Source of the DNA: Denitratimonas yunnanensis (SeqCode)
GTDB taxonomy: Bacteria; Pseudomonadota; Gammaproteobacteria; Xanthomonadales; Xanthomonadaceae
Reading direction: 5' to 3'
Assembly: GCA_026410415.1 (NCBI GenBank)
Contig: JAPMLR010000002.1
Span: 351,010-415,009, forward strand
Length of the DNA: 64,000 bases
Both the position numbers and the translations under genes were made by a program. The first letter of the stretch is position 1, and each line of letters opens with the position of its first letter. Below, piece after piece: positions 1 through 8,134 of the stretch. Under the pieces are notes generated by a model, which worked only from the letters and a program-made list of their open reading frames with translations, searched no databases and was not told the origin of the DNA.

Positions 1-30
1 GCACATCAAGGATTCCGGAGTCGCCACCTT

Positions 31-172
31 CCGTAGGTCGGGGTTACACCCCCGACGAAACCCCGCGATGTGCCACACCGCCCGGATTGCCCAACGCCGC
101 CACGTCGGTGATGCAACCCATCATGCGCGGTGTGGATCGGCGCCCCGTCGGGGGTGTAACCCCGACCTACGG
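31..172. repeat. Inverted pair of REP elements (REPIN-like)
   Basis: A 26-base REP (31-56) carries the GTAG head followed by an imperfect hairpin with arms GTCGGGG and CCCCCGAC. The same unit returns in reverse complement at 147-172, so the two converge. The unit is the one that flanks the RAYT gene near 23-24 kb. The remainder of bases 1-364 shows no convincing gene, only weak REP remnants. Confidence 0.8.
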
Positions 173-364
173 ATTGGGCATGCCGGTGATGTAACCCCGT
201 GCGGATACGGCACCCTGCCGTGGGTCGTGCCCAACGTCCGGATCGCCAACTCCATCACTGTGCCCAATCGCGAACGACGGTGCGTGGCCCGACATCCCGA
301 CTACCCGCCTCGCCAACCTTCCGCCACAATGCCGGTTCACTGCGCGACAAAGAGGGGAACACGG

Positions 365-1219
365 GTGCACCTGAGCATCATCCTGCCCGCCAAAAACGAA
401 GCCACAGGGTTGGCGAAAACCTTGCCAGCCATCTTCCAGCAATTGCCGGGCGCTCAAGTCGTCATTGTAGATGACGGCTCCACCGACGACACCGCCGCCA
501 TCGCCCGCGAACACGGTGCCACCGTCCTTTCCTCGCCGTATTCCATGGGCAACGGTGCAGCCATCAAGCGTGGCGCCCGTGCCGCCGCCGGCGACATCCT
601 GGTGTTCATGGATGCCGACGGCCAGCACAACCCTGCGGACATTCCCAAACTTCTGGCCAAGCTGGACGAAGGCTACGACATGGTGGTCGGCGCCCGAGAT
701 GGCAGCGGCCAGGCCAACTTCCATCGCGGCCTCGCCAATACCTTCTACAACTGGCTCGCCAGCCACATGACCGGCCACAAAGTGGAAGACCTCACCTCCG
801 GCTTCCGTGCCGTGCGCGCCGACAGGTTCCGCGAATTCCTGCACCTGCTGCCGAACGGGTTTTCCTATCCCACCACCAGCACCATGGCCTTTTTCCGCAG
901 CGCCTATCCTGTGGCCTATGTGCCCATCGACGTGGCCAAACGCGTCGGTACCACCAGCCACATCCGGCCACTGAAGGACGGCATCCGCTTCCTGCTGATC
1001 ATCTTCAAGATCGCCACGCTGTATGCGCCGTTGAAGCTGTTCGCGCCAACCGCCCTCGTCTTCTTCCTCACCGGCCTGGGCTACTACGCCTACACTTTCG
1101 CCACCCGGCACCAGTTCACCAACATGAGCCTGCTGCTGTTCAGCGCGGCGGTCATCATCTTCCTGATCGGCCTGATTTCCGAACAGATCACCAACCTGAC
1201 CTACAAGCGCGATGGCTGA
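365..1219 (+). CDS. Glycosyltransferase family 2, DPM1/GtrB-like, membrane anchored
   Basis: Likely moves a sugar from a nucleotide donor to a lipid carrier at the inner membrane. The 284-residue product starts with the GT-A fold: VDDGST at about 35-40 and the DxD-type DADGQ at about 83-87. The C-terminal quarter has two hydrophobic segments (about 222-245 and 250-275), as in polyprenyl-phosphate glycosyltransferases. The GTG start is chosen because AGAGGGG lies 7 bases upstream; an in-frame ATG at 329 would add 12 poorly coding residues. It leads a short rightward set with a GT4 and another GT2, interrupted by a toxin-antitoxin pair. Acceptor and donor cannot be read from the sequence. Confidence 0.85.
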   Translation: MHLSIILPAKNEATGLAKTLPAIFQQLPGAQVVIVDDGSTDDTAAIAREHGATVLSSPYSMGNGAAIKRGARAAAGDILVFMDADGQHNPADIPKLLAKLDEGYDMVVGARDGSGQANFHRGLANTFYNWLASHMTGHKVEDLTSGFRAVRADRFREFLHLLPNGFSYPTTSTMAFFRSAYPVAYVPIDVAKRVGTTSHIRPLKDGIRFLLIIFKIATLYAPLKLFAPTALVFFLTGLGYYAYTFATRHQFTNMSLLLFSAAVIIFLIGLISEQITNLTYKRDG

Positions 1220-1267
1220 GGCCAAGCTCACGTTGACTTGACCAACCCGCAAGACTAACTTGCAGAC

Positions 1268-1498
1268 ATGAGCCAGATCATCAACGTACACGAAGCCAAA
1301 ACGCAGCTCTCCCGCTTGCTGGACAAGGCCCACGCCGGCGAGGAAATCGTGCTGTACAAGGCCGGCAAGCCCTATGCCCGGCTGGTCCCACTCAAGCCTC
1401 CGGCCAAGCGCACCTTGGGCTTCCTGCCGGGCGAGGTCGGGCCGGAGTTCTTCGAGCCGCTGCCGCAAGCCGAACTGGATGCCTGGGAAGGCAAATGA
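1268..1498 (+). CDS. Type II antitoxin, Phd/YefM family
   Basis: A 76-residue protein whose N-terminus (INVHEAKTQLSRLLDKAHAG) is the Phd/YefM dimerisation and DNA-binding fold, followed by the EIVLYKAGKPYARLVPL strand region. The C-terminal 25 residues, rich in P and E, would be the toxin-binding tail. It overlaps the downstream PIN toxin by ATGA, the usual translational coupling of these pairs. By family knowledge it neutralises the toxin and autorepresses the operon. The pair sits between two glycosyltransferase genes in the same direction. Confidence 0.88.
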   Translation: MSQIINVHEAKTQLSRLLDKAHAGEEIVLYKAGKPYARLVPLKPPAKRTLGFLPGEVGPEFFEPLPQAELDAWEGK

Positions 1499-1881
1499 AG
1501 CTGCTGCTGGATACGCACGCCTTCCTATGGGCCGTGATGCAGCCGGACAAGCTGTCGAAAAAAGTGCGCCGACTGCTGGAATCCCCCGACACGGAATTGA
1601 TCGTCAGCGCCGCATCCGCTTGGGAAATCGCCACCAAGTACCGCCTCGGGCGCCTGCCTGATGCCAAACCCATCCTCGCCGATTTCAACGATGTGATACG
1701 TCGCCTCGATGCACGGATGCTCGCAATAAGCCACTCCCACGCACTGCGCTCGGGCAGCTATCCGCAGGACCATGCCGACCCGTTCGACCGGATGCTGGCA
1801 GCACAATCTGAGATGGAGAAGATCCCGCTCGTCAGCCGTGATGCGGCCCTGCAACAGCTCCATATCGAGCTTGTGTGGTAG
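1495..1881 (+). CDS. PIN-domain toxin, VapC-like ribonuclease
   Basis: A 128-residue PIN-domain protein of the Phd-partnered VapC type. Expected metal-binding acidic residues are present: D6 in LLLDTHAFLW, E44 in SAASAWEIATK, and D95/D98 in HADPFDRMLAAQ. The length is normal and no key residue is missing, so an active RNA-cleaving toxin is plausible. It is coupled to the antitoxin by a 4-base overlap. The cleaved RNA cannot be predicted. The gene ends 21 bases before the next glycosyltransferase. Confidence 0.88.
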   Translation: MKLLLDTHAFLWAVMQPDKLSKKVRRLLESPDTELIVSAASAWEIATKYRLGRLPDAKPILADFNDVIRRLDARMLAISHSHALRSGSYPQDHADPFDRMLAAQSEMEKIPLVSRDAALQQLHIELVW

Positions 1882-1902
1882 CGCGCCCACGGAAACCCAT
1901 GA

Positions 1903-3069
1903 ATGAACGATGCCAAGCGCCCTTGCATCCTCCACATCACTCGCAACCTGCCGCCACTGGTGGGCGGCATGGAACGGCTGAACTGGCATATTGCCGATGA
2001 GCTGTCCCGCCATGCCGATGTGCACGTGATCGGCCCCCAAGGTGCCGCAGCCCTCAAGCCGGAAAGCGTGCATCTCACCGAAGTGCCGTTGCGCCCGCTG
2101 TGGAGGTTCCTGCTGGCTAGCGTGAAGCAAGCCAGCACCACCGCACGCCGCATCCGCCCCGATATCGTGCTGGCCGGCAGCGGCCTCACCGCACCGGCTG
2201 CCTTGCTCGCAGCACGGGTAAGCAAGGCGCGTGCTGCAGTTTACGTGCATGGCTTGGATGTAGCGGTGCACCACCCGGTGTATCGCGCGCTCTGGCACCC
2301 TGCCATCCGCCACATGGATACCGTTATCGCTAACAGCCACCCCACCGCTGAACTGGTACGCGAACTGGGCGTGGAGCCGGACAGAATCAAAATCGTCCAC
2401 CCTGGTGTAACGCTGCCCACCGCACCACAGCCTCCAGAGGCCTTACAGGCATTTCGCCAGTGCCACGGCCTGGGCGATGCACGCCTGTTGCTCTCCATCG
2501 GCCGCCTCACTACCCGCAAAGGGCTGCATGAGTTCGTGCAGCACGCACTGCCGGGCATCGTGAGGCAAGCCCAGGATACTTTGTTGGTGGTGATTGGCGA
2601 TACGCCTGCCAATGCATTGCACGCGGATATACAAGCCCCAGAAAGCATCCGGGCTATCGCCACCGAGGCCGGCATCGGTGATCACGTCCGTTTTCTCGGG
2701 GGGGTGTCTGATGTGGAGCTTGCCTGCGCTTACGAAAGCGCTGCTGTTCACGTTTTCCCCGTGCGCCACATTCCCGGCGACCCGGAAGGTTTTGGCATGG
2801 TGGCCATTGAAGCGGCTGCGCATGGGCTGCCGAGCGTAGCGTTTGCCACAGGCGGCGTGGTGGATGCGATATCCGAGGGTCGCTCCGGCAGATTGATTCC
2901 ACCTGGAGACTACGTCGGCATGGTCGATGCCATCTGTCGTATCCTGATCGAAGGTGATGCGTGGGCGGGGGGCTGCCTCGAATTCGCACAAGGATTCGCG
3001 TGGGCGGGGTTCGGGAAAAGCATCGCGCAGCAATTGAATCAATCGGGCTTCCATGGAGGAATGGGGTAG
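1903..3069 (+). CDS. Glycosyltransferase family 4 (GT-B fold)
   Basis: A retaining GT4 enzyme of 388 residues. The N-terminal domain opens with HITRNLPPLVGGMERLNWHI, the glycine-rich acceptor-side loop of this family. The C-terminal domain has the E-x7-E nucleotide-sugar motif, E295 and E303, in PEGFGMVAIEAAAHGLP, followed by GGVVDAI. It is cytosolic or peripheral at the inner membrane and probably adds one sugar to a lipid-linked glycan. Its stop codon overlaps the start of the next GT2 by one base (TAGTG), so the two are likely co-translated. Sugar specificity is unknown. Confidence 0.88.
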   Translation: MNDAKRPCILHITRNLPPLVGGMERLNWHIADELSRHADVHVIGPQGAAALKPESVHLTEVPLRPLWRFLLASVKQASTTARRIRPDIVLAGSGLTAPAALLAARVSKARAAVYVHGLDVAVHHPVYRALWHPAIRHMDTVIANSHPTAELVRELGVEPDRIKIVHPGVTLPTAPQPPEALQAFRQCHGLGDARLLLSIGRLTTRKGLHEFVQHALPGIVRQAQDTLLVVIGDTPANALHADIQAPESIRAIATEAGIGDHVRFLGGVSDVELACAYESAAVHVFPVRHIPGDPEGFGMVAIEAAAHGLPSVAFATGGVVDAISEGRSGRLIPPGDYVGMVDAICRILIEGDAWAGGCLEFAQGFAWAGFGKSIAQQLNQSGFHGGMG

Positions 3070-4016
3070 TGAAGGATTCGAGAAATCACTGCCCGGTTGC
3101 TTCTGTCACGGTCACCTATAATCCAGACTTGGCCATACTGGAATCCCAGTTGAATGCATTACCTCAAGGGTGCTTGCGAATCATCGTGGACAACTCATCG
3201 CGACCGGAACTTCTCTCTGCGATCAAAGCGCTTGCGGCCGAGTTGCCCAATACGCGCGTCCTGATGAATGAGCACAACCTCGGATTAGCCGCCGCCCTGA
3301 ATCGCGGCGTCAAAGCTGCGGCTGATTTGTCGCCCCCGCCACGATTCGCATTGCTGCTCGACCAGGACAGCGAGCCGGTAGCCGGGAGCGTGGAAAGATT
3401 GGTCGATGCCTTCGTATGGCTAGAACGGGAAGGCCTTAGCGTTGGGTGCGTTGGACCGACACTGCTGGATCATGCGACCGAACTCACACATGGGTTCCAT
3501 CAATGCACCCGCTGGCGTTGGAAGCGCATGCATCCGCCCAGGAATTCAACCGAACCGGTGGAGTGTGCAAACCTCAACGGCAGTGGCACATTGGTGCCGA
3601 TCAATCTGTTCGCCGGACTCGGTGGTTTAGATGAAGACTTGTTCATCGATCATGTGGACACTGAATGGGCGTTCCGCATAATTGCCGCAGGATATGGCTT
3701 ATGGGGCATTCCCGATGCCGTATTCCGCCACCGTATGGGGCAGGACAGCATCCGATTCTGGCTGTTCGGCTGGCGCATCTGGCCGTACCGCTCACCACAA
3801 AGGAATTACTATCTTTTCCGAAATGCTATGCGGCTGCATCGCCGGACCTATGTTCCCTGGGTTTGGAAGATTTGGTGCGCGGTGAAGCTGTCGATAGTAT
3901 TCTGTGTCCATGGTTTGTTCGATAGGCAACGAAAGGCACAGGCAAAGAACATGCTGAAAGGTGTTCGTGATGGAATGCGGCGAACCGGGCCTGTTCAAGA
4001 AACAATCAACTTGTAG
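3069..4016 (+). CDS. Glycosyltransferase family 2, rhamnosyltransferase-like
   Basis: A GT-A enzyme of 315 residues. The N-terminus has the VTVTYNPDLAILESQL signature of RfbF/WsaF-like rhamnosyltransferases, then IIVDNSS, HNLGLAAALNRG and the DxD region LLLDQDSEP. The GTG start is picked because GGAGGA sits 8 bases upstream and it overlaps the previous stop by one base. The 3' end overlaps the convergent GT2 gene by 22 bases. Base composition turns A/T-richer here than in the flanks. Donor is probably a dTDP-deoxyhexose, by family inference only. Confidence 0.82.
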   Translation: MKDSRNHCPVASVTVTYNPDLAILESQLNALPQGCLRIIVDNSSRPELLSAIKALAAELPNTRVLMNEHNLGLAAALNRGVKAAADLSPPPRFALLLDQDSEPVAGSVERLVDAFVWLEREGLSVGCVGPTLLDHATELTHGFHQCTRWRWKRMHPPRNSTEPVECANLNGSGTLVPINLFAGLGGLDEDLFIDHVDTEWAFRIIAAGYGLWGIPDAVFRHRMGQDSIRFWLFGWRIWPYRSPQRNYYLFRNAMRLHRRTYVPWVWKIWCAVKLSIVFCVHGLFDRQRKAQAKNMLKGVRDGMRRTGPVQETINL

Positions 4017-4927
4017 ACAACGAATACGGCACGCTTCAGAACCATTAATGCATCGATCACTAATCCAGCCGGGATTAGAAACAATGATTTTGTGCGGATC
4101 AAAAACAATTCCTGCATGATACGATTGCCTGCGACCGCCTGAAGCGAACTCGCATCATCGTCGGAAAGAATATTCTTTCTGCGCGCCAGCTCAATGTCGC
4201 AAATCATATGCGCCGAATCGACGACATATCGATGTGAATTGATGCGTCGCGCGTGAATCCGACCAGCTGCAGAACTCGTGCTGATTCCGCCTCTGCGATA
4301 CGCCACAAGCGGCTGATCAACATAATGCAGGCCACCAAGCAACGAAGCCCGCAACGCAACAACCCTGTCTTCATGAATTATGCTCGGATGAAGCGGCCCG
4401 AATGTGTCGAAGATGGAACGTGACCATGCCTCCGTTGCGCCAACCACGACGTTTTTCTCGACGCAGTTTCTCGGAAAAATATACCTTTCGGGATCGACTG
4501 AGATGACGCCAAGCATCTCTCCATTCTTATCCATGTCCTCATGCCCGGAGTAGAACGCGCCCGCACACCTATCCTTGCGCAACCATGCTTCCACTAAAAT
4601 TTCTGTGCGTTCGGGCTTTGAAATGTCGTCGCCTGCGGCGAGAGTCAAAAATTCGCCATTCGCCAGCCCTAACGCCTGGTTTATATGGGCACCAATGCCG
4701 AGATTTTTCTCGTTGACGTTGACGATGACTTTGTGTGGTCCGCGGTACCTTCCAGCCAGCTCCCGAATGATCACGGCAGTTGAGTCGCGGGATGAATCGT
4801 CGGAGAGAATTATTTCCAATGGCGAATAGGTTTGCGCAAAGGCCGCCTCGACGGCCTTTGCTACGAAATTCTCCTGGTTGTAAGTGAAGACGATGAAGGA
4901 AACAAGTGGCTTATCGAATGCCATCAT
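3995..4927 (-). CDS. Glycosyltransferase family 2
   Basis: A 310-residue GT-A enzyme and last gene of the long leftward glycan operon. Motifs are VSFIVFTYNQENFVAKAVE, IILSDDSSRDST and the DxD-type AAGDDIS; the C-terminal 35 residues are hydrophobic and may anchor it to the membrane. Start is the first of two adjacent ATGs, directly after the TAA of the small gene upstream. It overlaps the tail of the convergent GT2 by 22 bases. The A/T content is clearly higher than in the housekeeping part of the window, consistent with transfer. Linkage specificity is unknown. Confidence 0.83.
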   Translation of the reverse strand: MMAFDKPLVSFIVFTYNQENFVAKAVEAAFAQTYSPLEIILSDDSSRDSTAVIIRELAGRYRGPHKVIVNVNEKNLGIGAHINQALGLANGEFLTLAAGDDISKPERTEILVEAWLRKDRCAGAFYSGHEDMDKNGEMLGVISVDPERYIFPRNCVEKNVVVGATEAWSRSIFDTFGPLHPSIIHEDRVVALRASLLGGLHYVDQPLVAYRRGGISTSSAAGRIHARRINSHRYVVDSAHMICDIELARRKNILSDDDASSLQAVAGNRIMQELFLIRTKSLFLIPAGLVIDALMVLKRAVFVVYKLIVS

Positions 4928-5143
4928 TTATTTCTCCGTGCGCTCGTCAAGCCGTCTCTGGACGGCTAGTAGCGGTTTTGGCAGAAACGTAAGGCCTGCC
5001 GTCGCTCCCGGCCTGCCAGCCGCACAAATTACTAATACGATGGCGGAAAATGCCCCTGTCAATGCGGACAGGGGTTTCGAGCATTCCGAAATCAGCGCGA
5101 TTTCTGCAGCAACAATAAGCTGGGGATCATTATGAAAAATCAA
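4928..5143 (-). CDS. Small hypothetical membrane protein (71 aa)
   Basis: A short frame that fits the operon exactly: its ATG overlaps the fdtA-like stop as ATGA, and its TAA is followed at once by the ATG of the GT2. The product has one hydrophobic stretch (PLSALTGAFSAIVLVICAAG) and a basic tail ending VQRRLDERTEK. I do not recognise it. It may be a small membrane partner of the glycan pathway, or the remnant of a larger gene lost between fdtA and the GT2. The exact spacing argues for translation. Confidence 0.5.
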   Translation of the reverse strand: MIFHNDPQLIVAAEIALISECSKPLSALTGAFSAIVLVICAAGRPGATAGLTFLPKPLLAVQRRLDERTEK

Positions 5144-5565
5144 GTCGGGGCATTTCCTGATTGAGGAGCCATTCTTTGGAACGTCGCATAGTCACGGTAA
5201 TAATCGTCCTCCGTAAAAATATCCGATGCGAGAACGAGACAGACTGATCCACCTGAAAAATTGTCGATCTCTCGCCAAATCATTGGCGGGATATAAAGTC
5301 CGTAATAGGAACGATTCATGTGATACTTGAACTTGGTGCGCCCATCATCCAAGGTTATGTCGAAACTTCCGGACATGGCTATCAGAAGCTGATGCAGCGC
5401 TTTGTGTGCATGGCCGCCACGGTGCGAACCCCCTGGAACATCGTATAGGTAATATACGCGCTGAATATCGAAGGGGATATGTTGACCAGCCTCGATGAAG
5501 GTTAGGTTTCCGCGCGGGTCTTCGATCTTGGGCAGGTCGATAATTTTGCAATGCTGCAATGACAT
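5140..5565 (-). CDS. fdtA: dTDP-4-oxo-6-deoxyglucose 3,4-ketoisomerase (FdtA/QdtA-like)
   Basis: A single-domain cupin of 141 residues in the FdtA/QdtA/WxcM family, which converts dTDP-4-keto-6-deoxyglucose to the 3-keto isomer in the cytosol. Family marks are DPRGNLTFIEAG near the N-terminus, GGSHRGGHAHKALHQLL with catalytic histidines, and LYIPPMIWREIDNFS. The start used has GAGG 6-9 bases upstream; a longer frame exists upstream but only overlaps the aminotransferase gene. The next gene upstream is the matching aminotransferase. FdtA (galacto product) and QdtA (gluco product) cannot be told apart by eye, and no FdtC/QdtC acetyltransferase is seen. Confidence 0.85.
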   Translation of the reverse strand: MSLQHCKIIDLPKIEDPRGNLTFIEAGQHIPFDIQRVYYLYDVPGGSHRGGHAHKALHQLLIAMSGSFDITLDDGRTKFKYHMNRSYYGLYIPPMIWREIDNFSGGSVCLVLASDIFTEDDYYRDYATFQRMAPQSGNAPT

Positions 5566-5582
5566 GATTGTCCTCACACGGG

Positions 5583-6743
5583 TTACGAGCAAAACGTGTT
5601 GCAGGCATCGATGATGCGCTGAGGTTCGGCCAGCCCAGGATAAATCGGCAGGCTCAACACCGTTGCTGCTTGGGCATCCGCCATCGGCAGGGCCGGCCAG
5701 TGCTCGGCAGCATAGGCGGGCTGGCGGTGAATCGGCACTGGGTAGTGGATCAAGGTTTCGATGCCCGCCGCACGCAGGTGCGCCTGCAGGGCGTCGCGCT
5801 GTTGCGAACGCACCACAAACAGGTGCCAAGCGTGGGTTTCGCCTTCGCCGGGCAAGGCCGGCAGGTCGATGTACGGGTTATCGATACTCGCGCAGTAGAG
5901 TCGCGCCAGTGCGTCACGTTCAGTCACATCGGCAGCCAGCGCCCGCAGCTTGATCCGCAGGAAGGCCGCTTGCAGTTCGTCCAGTCGTGAGTTCACGCCC
6001 CGCCGTTCGTGGTGGTACTTGCGACTGGAACCATAGTTGCGCAGCGAAGCCACACAGTCGGCCAGCATCGTATCAGCGGTAACCACAGCGCCGCCGTCGC
6101 CAAGTGCGCCGAGGTTTTTCCCGGGGAAAAAGCTGAAGCCCGCCGCGTCGCCGAAACTGCCAGCATGACGACCATGCAGGGTGGCACCGTGCGCCTGCGC
6201 GGCATCCTCTATCAGCAGAAGGCCGTGCGTGTCGGCCAGCGAGCGTAACGCGGCCATGTTGGCTAGGCGACCATACAGGTGGACCGGCAACAGCGCGCGT
6301 GTACGTTGTGTGATCGCGTCGGCGACGGAACGTGGGTCGAGGTTGCCAGTGGTCGCCTCCGGTTCGGCCAGCACCGGAGTCAGTCCAGCCTGCGAGACCG
6401 CAAGTGCAGTGGCGATGAAGGTATTGGCAGGCAATATCACTTCGTCGCCCGGGGCAAGTCTTCCCAGTTCGATGTAGCCGCGCAGGATCAGGTTCAGTGC
6501 GTCCAGCCCGTTGCCGACACCGATGCAATGCGGTACGCCGCAGTAGGCGGCGAATTCCTTTTCGAATGCCGTCAATTCCTCGCCGTGGACGAACCAGCCG
6601 CGTGCCAACACTCGTTGCAGCACGTCGGCGAACTCGTCGCTGAAGCGCAGATTCAAATTCCTGAGATCGAGGAAAGGCACATGCACGATGCTTTTCTCGC
6701 CCGCGGCATCGGCCGCGATCGGCAGGGTCCTGATCACGCTCAT
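5583..6743 (-). CDS. fdtB: DegT/DnrJ/EryC1 sugar aminotransferase (FdtB/QdtB-like)
   Basis: A PLP enzyme of 386 residues, expected to aminate the 3-keto sugar made by the neighbouring ketoisomerase, giving a dTDP-3-amino-3,6-dideoxyhexose. Visible features are VGNGLDALNLILRG, ILPANTFIATALA, the PLP-phenol aspartate D180 in IEDAAQAHGA, and the Schiff-base lysine K209 in FSFFPGKNLGALGDGG. Length is normal. It overlaps the upstream methyltransferase by ATGA and is 17 bases from the ketoisomerase. The FdtB assignment rests on the adjacent fdtA; related 4-aminotransferases look similar. Confidence 0.85.
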   Translation of the reverse strand: MSVIRTLPIAADAAGEKSIVHVPFLDLRNLNLRFSDEFADVLQRVLARGWFVHGEELTAFEKEFAAYCGVPHCIGVGNGLDALNLILRGYIELGRLAPGDEVILPANTFIATALAVSQAGLTPVLAEPEATTGNLDPRSVADAITQRTRALLPVHLYGRLANMAALRSLADTHGLLLIEDAAQAHGATLHGRHAGSFGDAAGFSFFPGKNLGALGDGGAVVTADTMLADCVASLRNYGSSRKYHHERRGVNSRLDELQAAFLRIKLRALAADVTERDALARLYCASIDNPYIDLPALPGEGETHAWHLFVVRSQQRDALQAHLRAAGIETLIHYPVPIHRQPAYAAEHWPALPMADAQAATVLSLPIYPGLAEPQRIIDACNTFCS

Positions 6744-7507
6744 GGGGCTGAAGCCAGCACGTAGATTTCGCCGGCCACGTCCGGATAACGTTCGCCAAGT
6801 TGCATGAACGCTTCCAGCATGTCCGTGCTCCAGTCGCGCTCGATCTGCGCGTTCGACACGGGCTTGAGCCAGTAGCCGCCGAAGATATCGATATTCAATC
6901 CGGCTTGGTAGAAGACGTTACGGAACGACTCGGGATCAAACACCCGGCGATGCCCGTGGTGGACATCCATTTCATTGAGCGCGTGTTCACTGGGCAACAG
7001 GCCCATCATCACCGCAGCCTGCCGATGAAGCGAGCGTGCGTTGGGCACGGCGGCAAAAATGCGTCCGCCGGGTGCGAGCCAATGCTTCGCGCGCGACAGG
7101 ATGTGGACCGGATCGTGGACGTGTTCCAGCACGTGACCAAGGACGATGTTGTCGAATTTCCGGCCTGCACTCGGTTCGAAGTCCTCAAACAAGCAGTGGA
7201 CGACCTCGGCCTGCGGCAGGCGCTTACCTAGATCGCTGCAGAAGAGCGCCGAGCCTTCGACCAAGGTCATGGTCATGCCTGTGTTGGCTAGCAGTTCGCT
7301 CATCACTCCTTCGGCTGGACCCATTTCCAGTACAGTGGTGCCGGTAAGGTGGCGTCGCACAATTCGGAATGAATACTCAATGGTCGCCCGACCGGTGCGG
7401 GTGGTGTACAACGAGACATTCGCGACACGTTCCAGGCGTTCGCGTTCGGCGACGGCTGAGGCGGACATTTCCAGCATCGGTGCGATGTGTCGCATGTATT
7501 TCCCCAT
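6740..7507 (-). CDS. Class I SAM-dependent methyltransferase
   Basis: A 255-residue Rossmann-fold methyltransferase. Motif I is VLEMGPAEGVMSELL (about residues 59-73), then FDNIVLGHVLEHVHDPVHIL as the motif II region and LAPGGRIFAAVPNARS as motif III. It is related to the UbiG/WcaG-type methyltransferases common in glycan loci. The substrate is probably a sugar or lipid-linked intermediate; nothing in the sequence settles it. It abuts the HAD gene (stop and start adjacent) and overlaps the aminotransferase by 4 bases, so it lies inside the operon. Confidence 0.82.
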   Translation of the reverse strand: MGKYMRHIAPMLEMSASAVAERERLERVANVSLYTTRTGRATIEYSFRIVRRHLTGTTVLEMGPAEGVMSELLANTGMTMTLVEGSALFCSDLGKRLPQAEVVHCLFEDFEPSAGRKFDNIVLGHVLEHVHDPVHILSRAKHWLAPGGRIFAAVPNARSLHRQAAVMMGLLPSEHALNEMDVHHGHRRVFDPESFRNVFYQAGLNIDIFGGYWLKPVSNAQIERDWSTDMLEAFMQLGERYPDVAGEIYVLASAP

Positions 7508-8134
7508 TTACTGTTGCATGTGCGACGTGGTCGGCAGGCACACTTCGGCGAGCCGATCCACCACGGGCCAGTCGCCGCTTCGTTGCAGATACGCAGCGTT
7601 CCGTAGGCCGGACGATACCAGTACCGAAGGCACTCCCACCGCATCAGCGCACTGCGCGTCGCGTTCGGTGTCGCCGATGTAGACGTCTGGACGCAGTCTG
7701 GCCAATGCCGGTCGCTTGGCGTGTGCCTCGAACGGATCGACGAAATCGATACTGGTGAAGCAATCCAAGCCGAGTACGCGCAACTGCTGGTGCGCGTTGG
7801 CGTGGTTGCGCCGGGCCGACAGCAGGTGGAGCGAGTGTCCGCCCGCTCGCCAGCGGTGCAGGGTTTCGACCGCGAAGGGCAACAGGGGATCGAATCCCAG
7901 CCAGCCCACATCCTCGACGGCATGTTCCCAGAGCGCGGCCAGCGCGCTGGCGCGACGCTCATCCATACCCATGCGGGCCAGCGCCGTTCGGTTGCTGCAA
8001 CCCTCCCGTTTCAGGTGCCAGTACTGCTCCGTGTCCACGGAGATTCTGCAGGCGCGGCACAATGCGGCGAGCAGCCGTGTCTGCCGCGGTTTGCAATCCA
8101 GGATCGTGCCGTCCAGGTCCAAGCCGATCTTCAT
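7508..8134 (-). CDS. HAD-superfamily phosphatase
   Basis: A 208-residue HAD hydrolase. Motif I is GLDLDGTILD with nucleophile D6 and acid D8; motif II is LLSARRNHAN; motif III/IV is YIGDTERDAQCA. Cap insertion lies between motifs I and II, as in phosphoglycolate-type phosphatases. The start is the ATG overlapping the ATP-grasp stop (ATGA). Next to an ATP-grasp enzyme in a glycan operon, it probably dephosphorylates a small sugar or acyl-phosphate intermediate, which is inference. No truncation is seen. Confidence 0.83.
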   Translation of the reverse strand: MKIGLDLDGTILDCKPRQTRLLAALCRACRISVDTEQYWHLKREGCSNRTALARMGMDERRASALAALWEHAVEDVGWLGFDPLLPFAVETLHRWRAGGHSLHLLSARRNHANAHQQLRVLGLDCFTSIDFVDPFEAHAKRPALARLRPDVYIGDTERDAQCADAVGVPSVLVSSGLRNAAYLQRSGDWPVVDRLAEVCLPTTSHMQQ

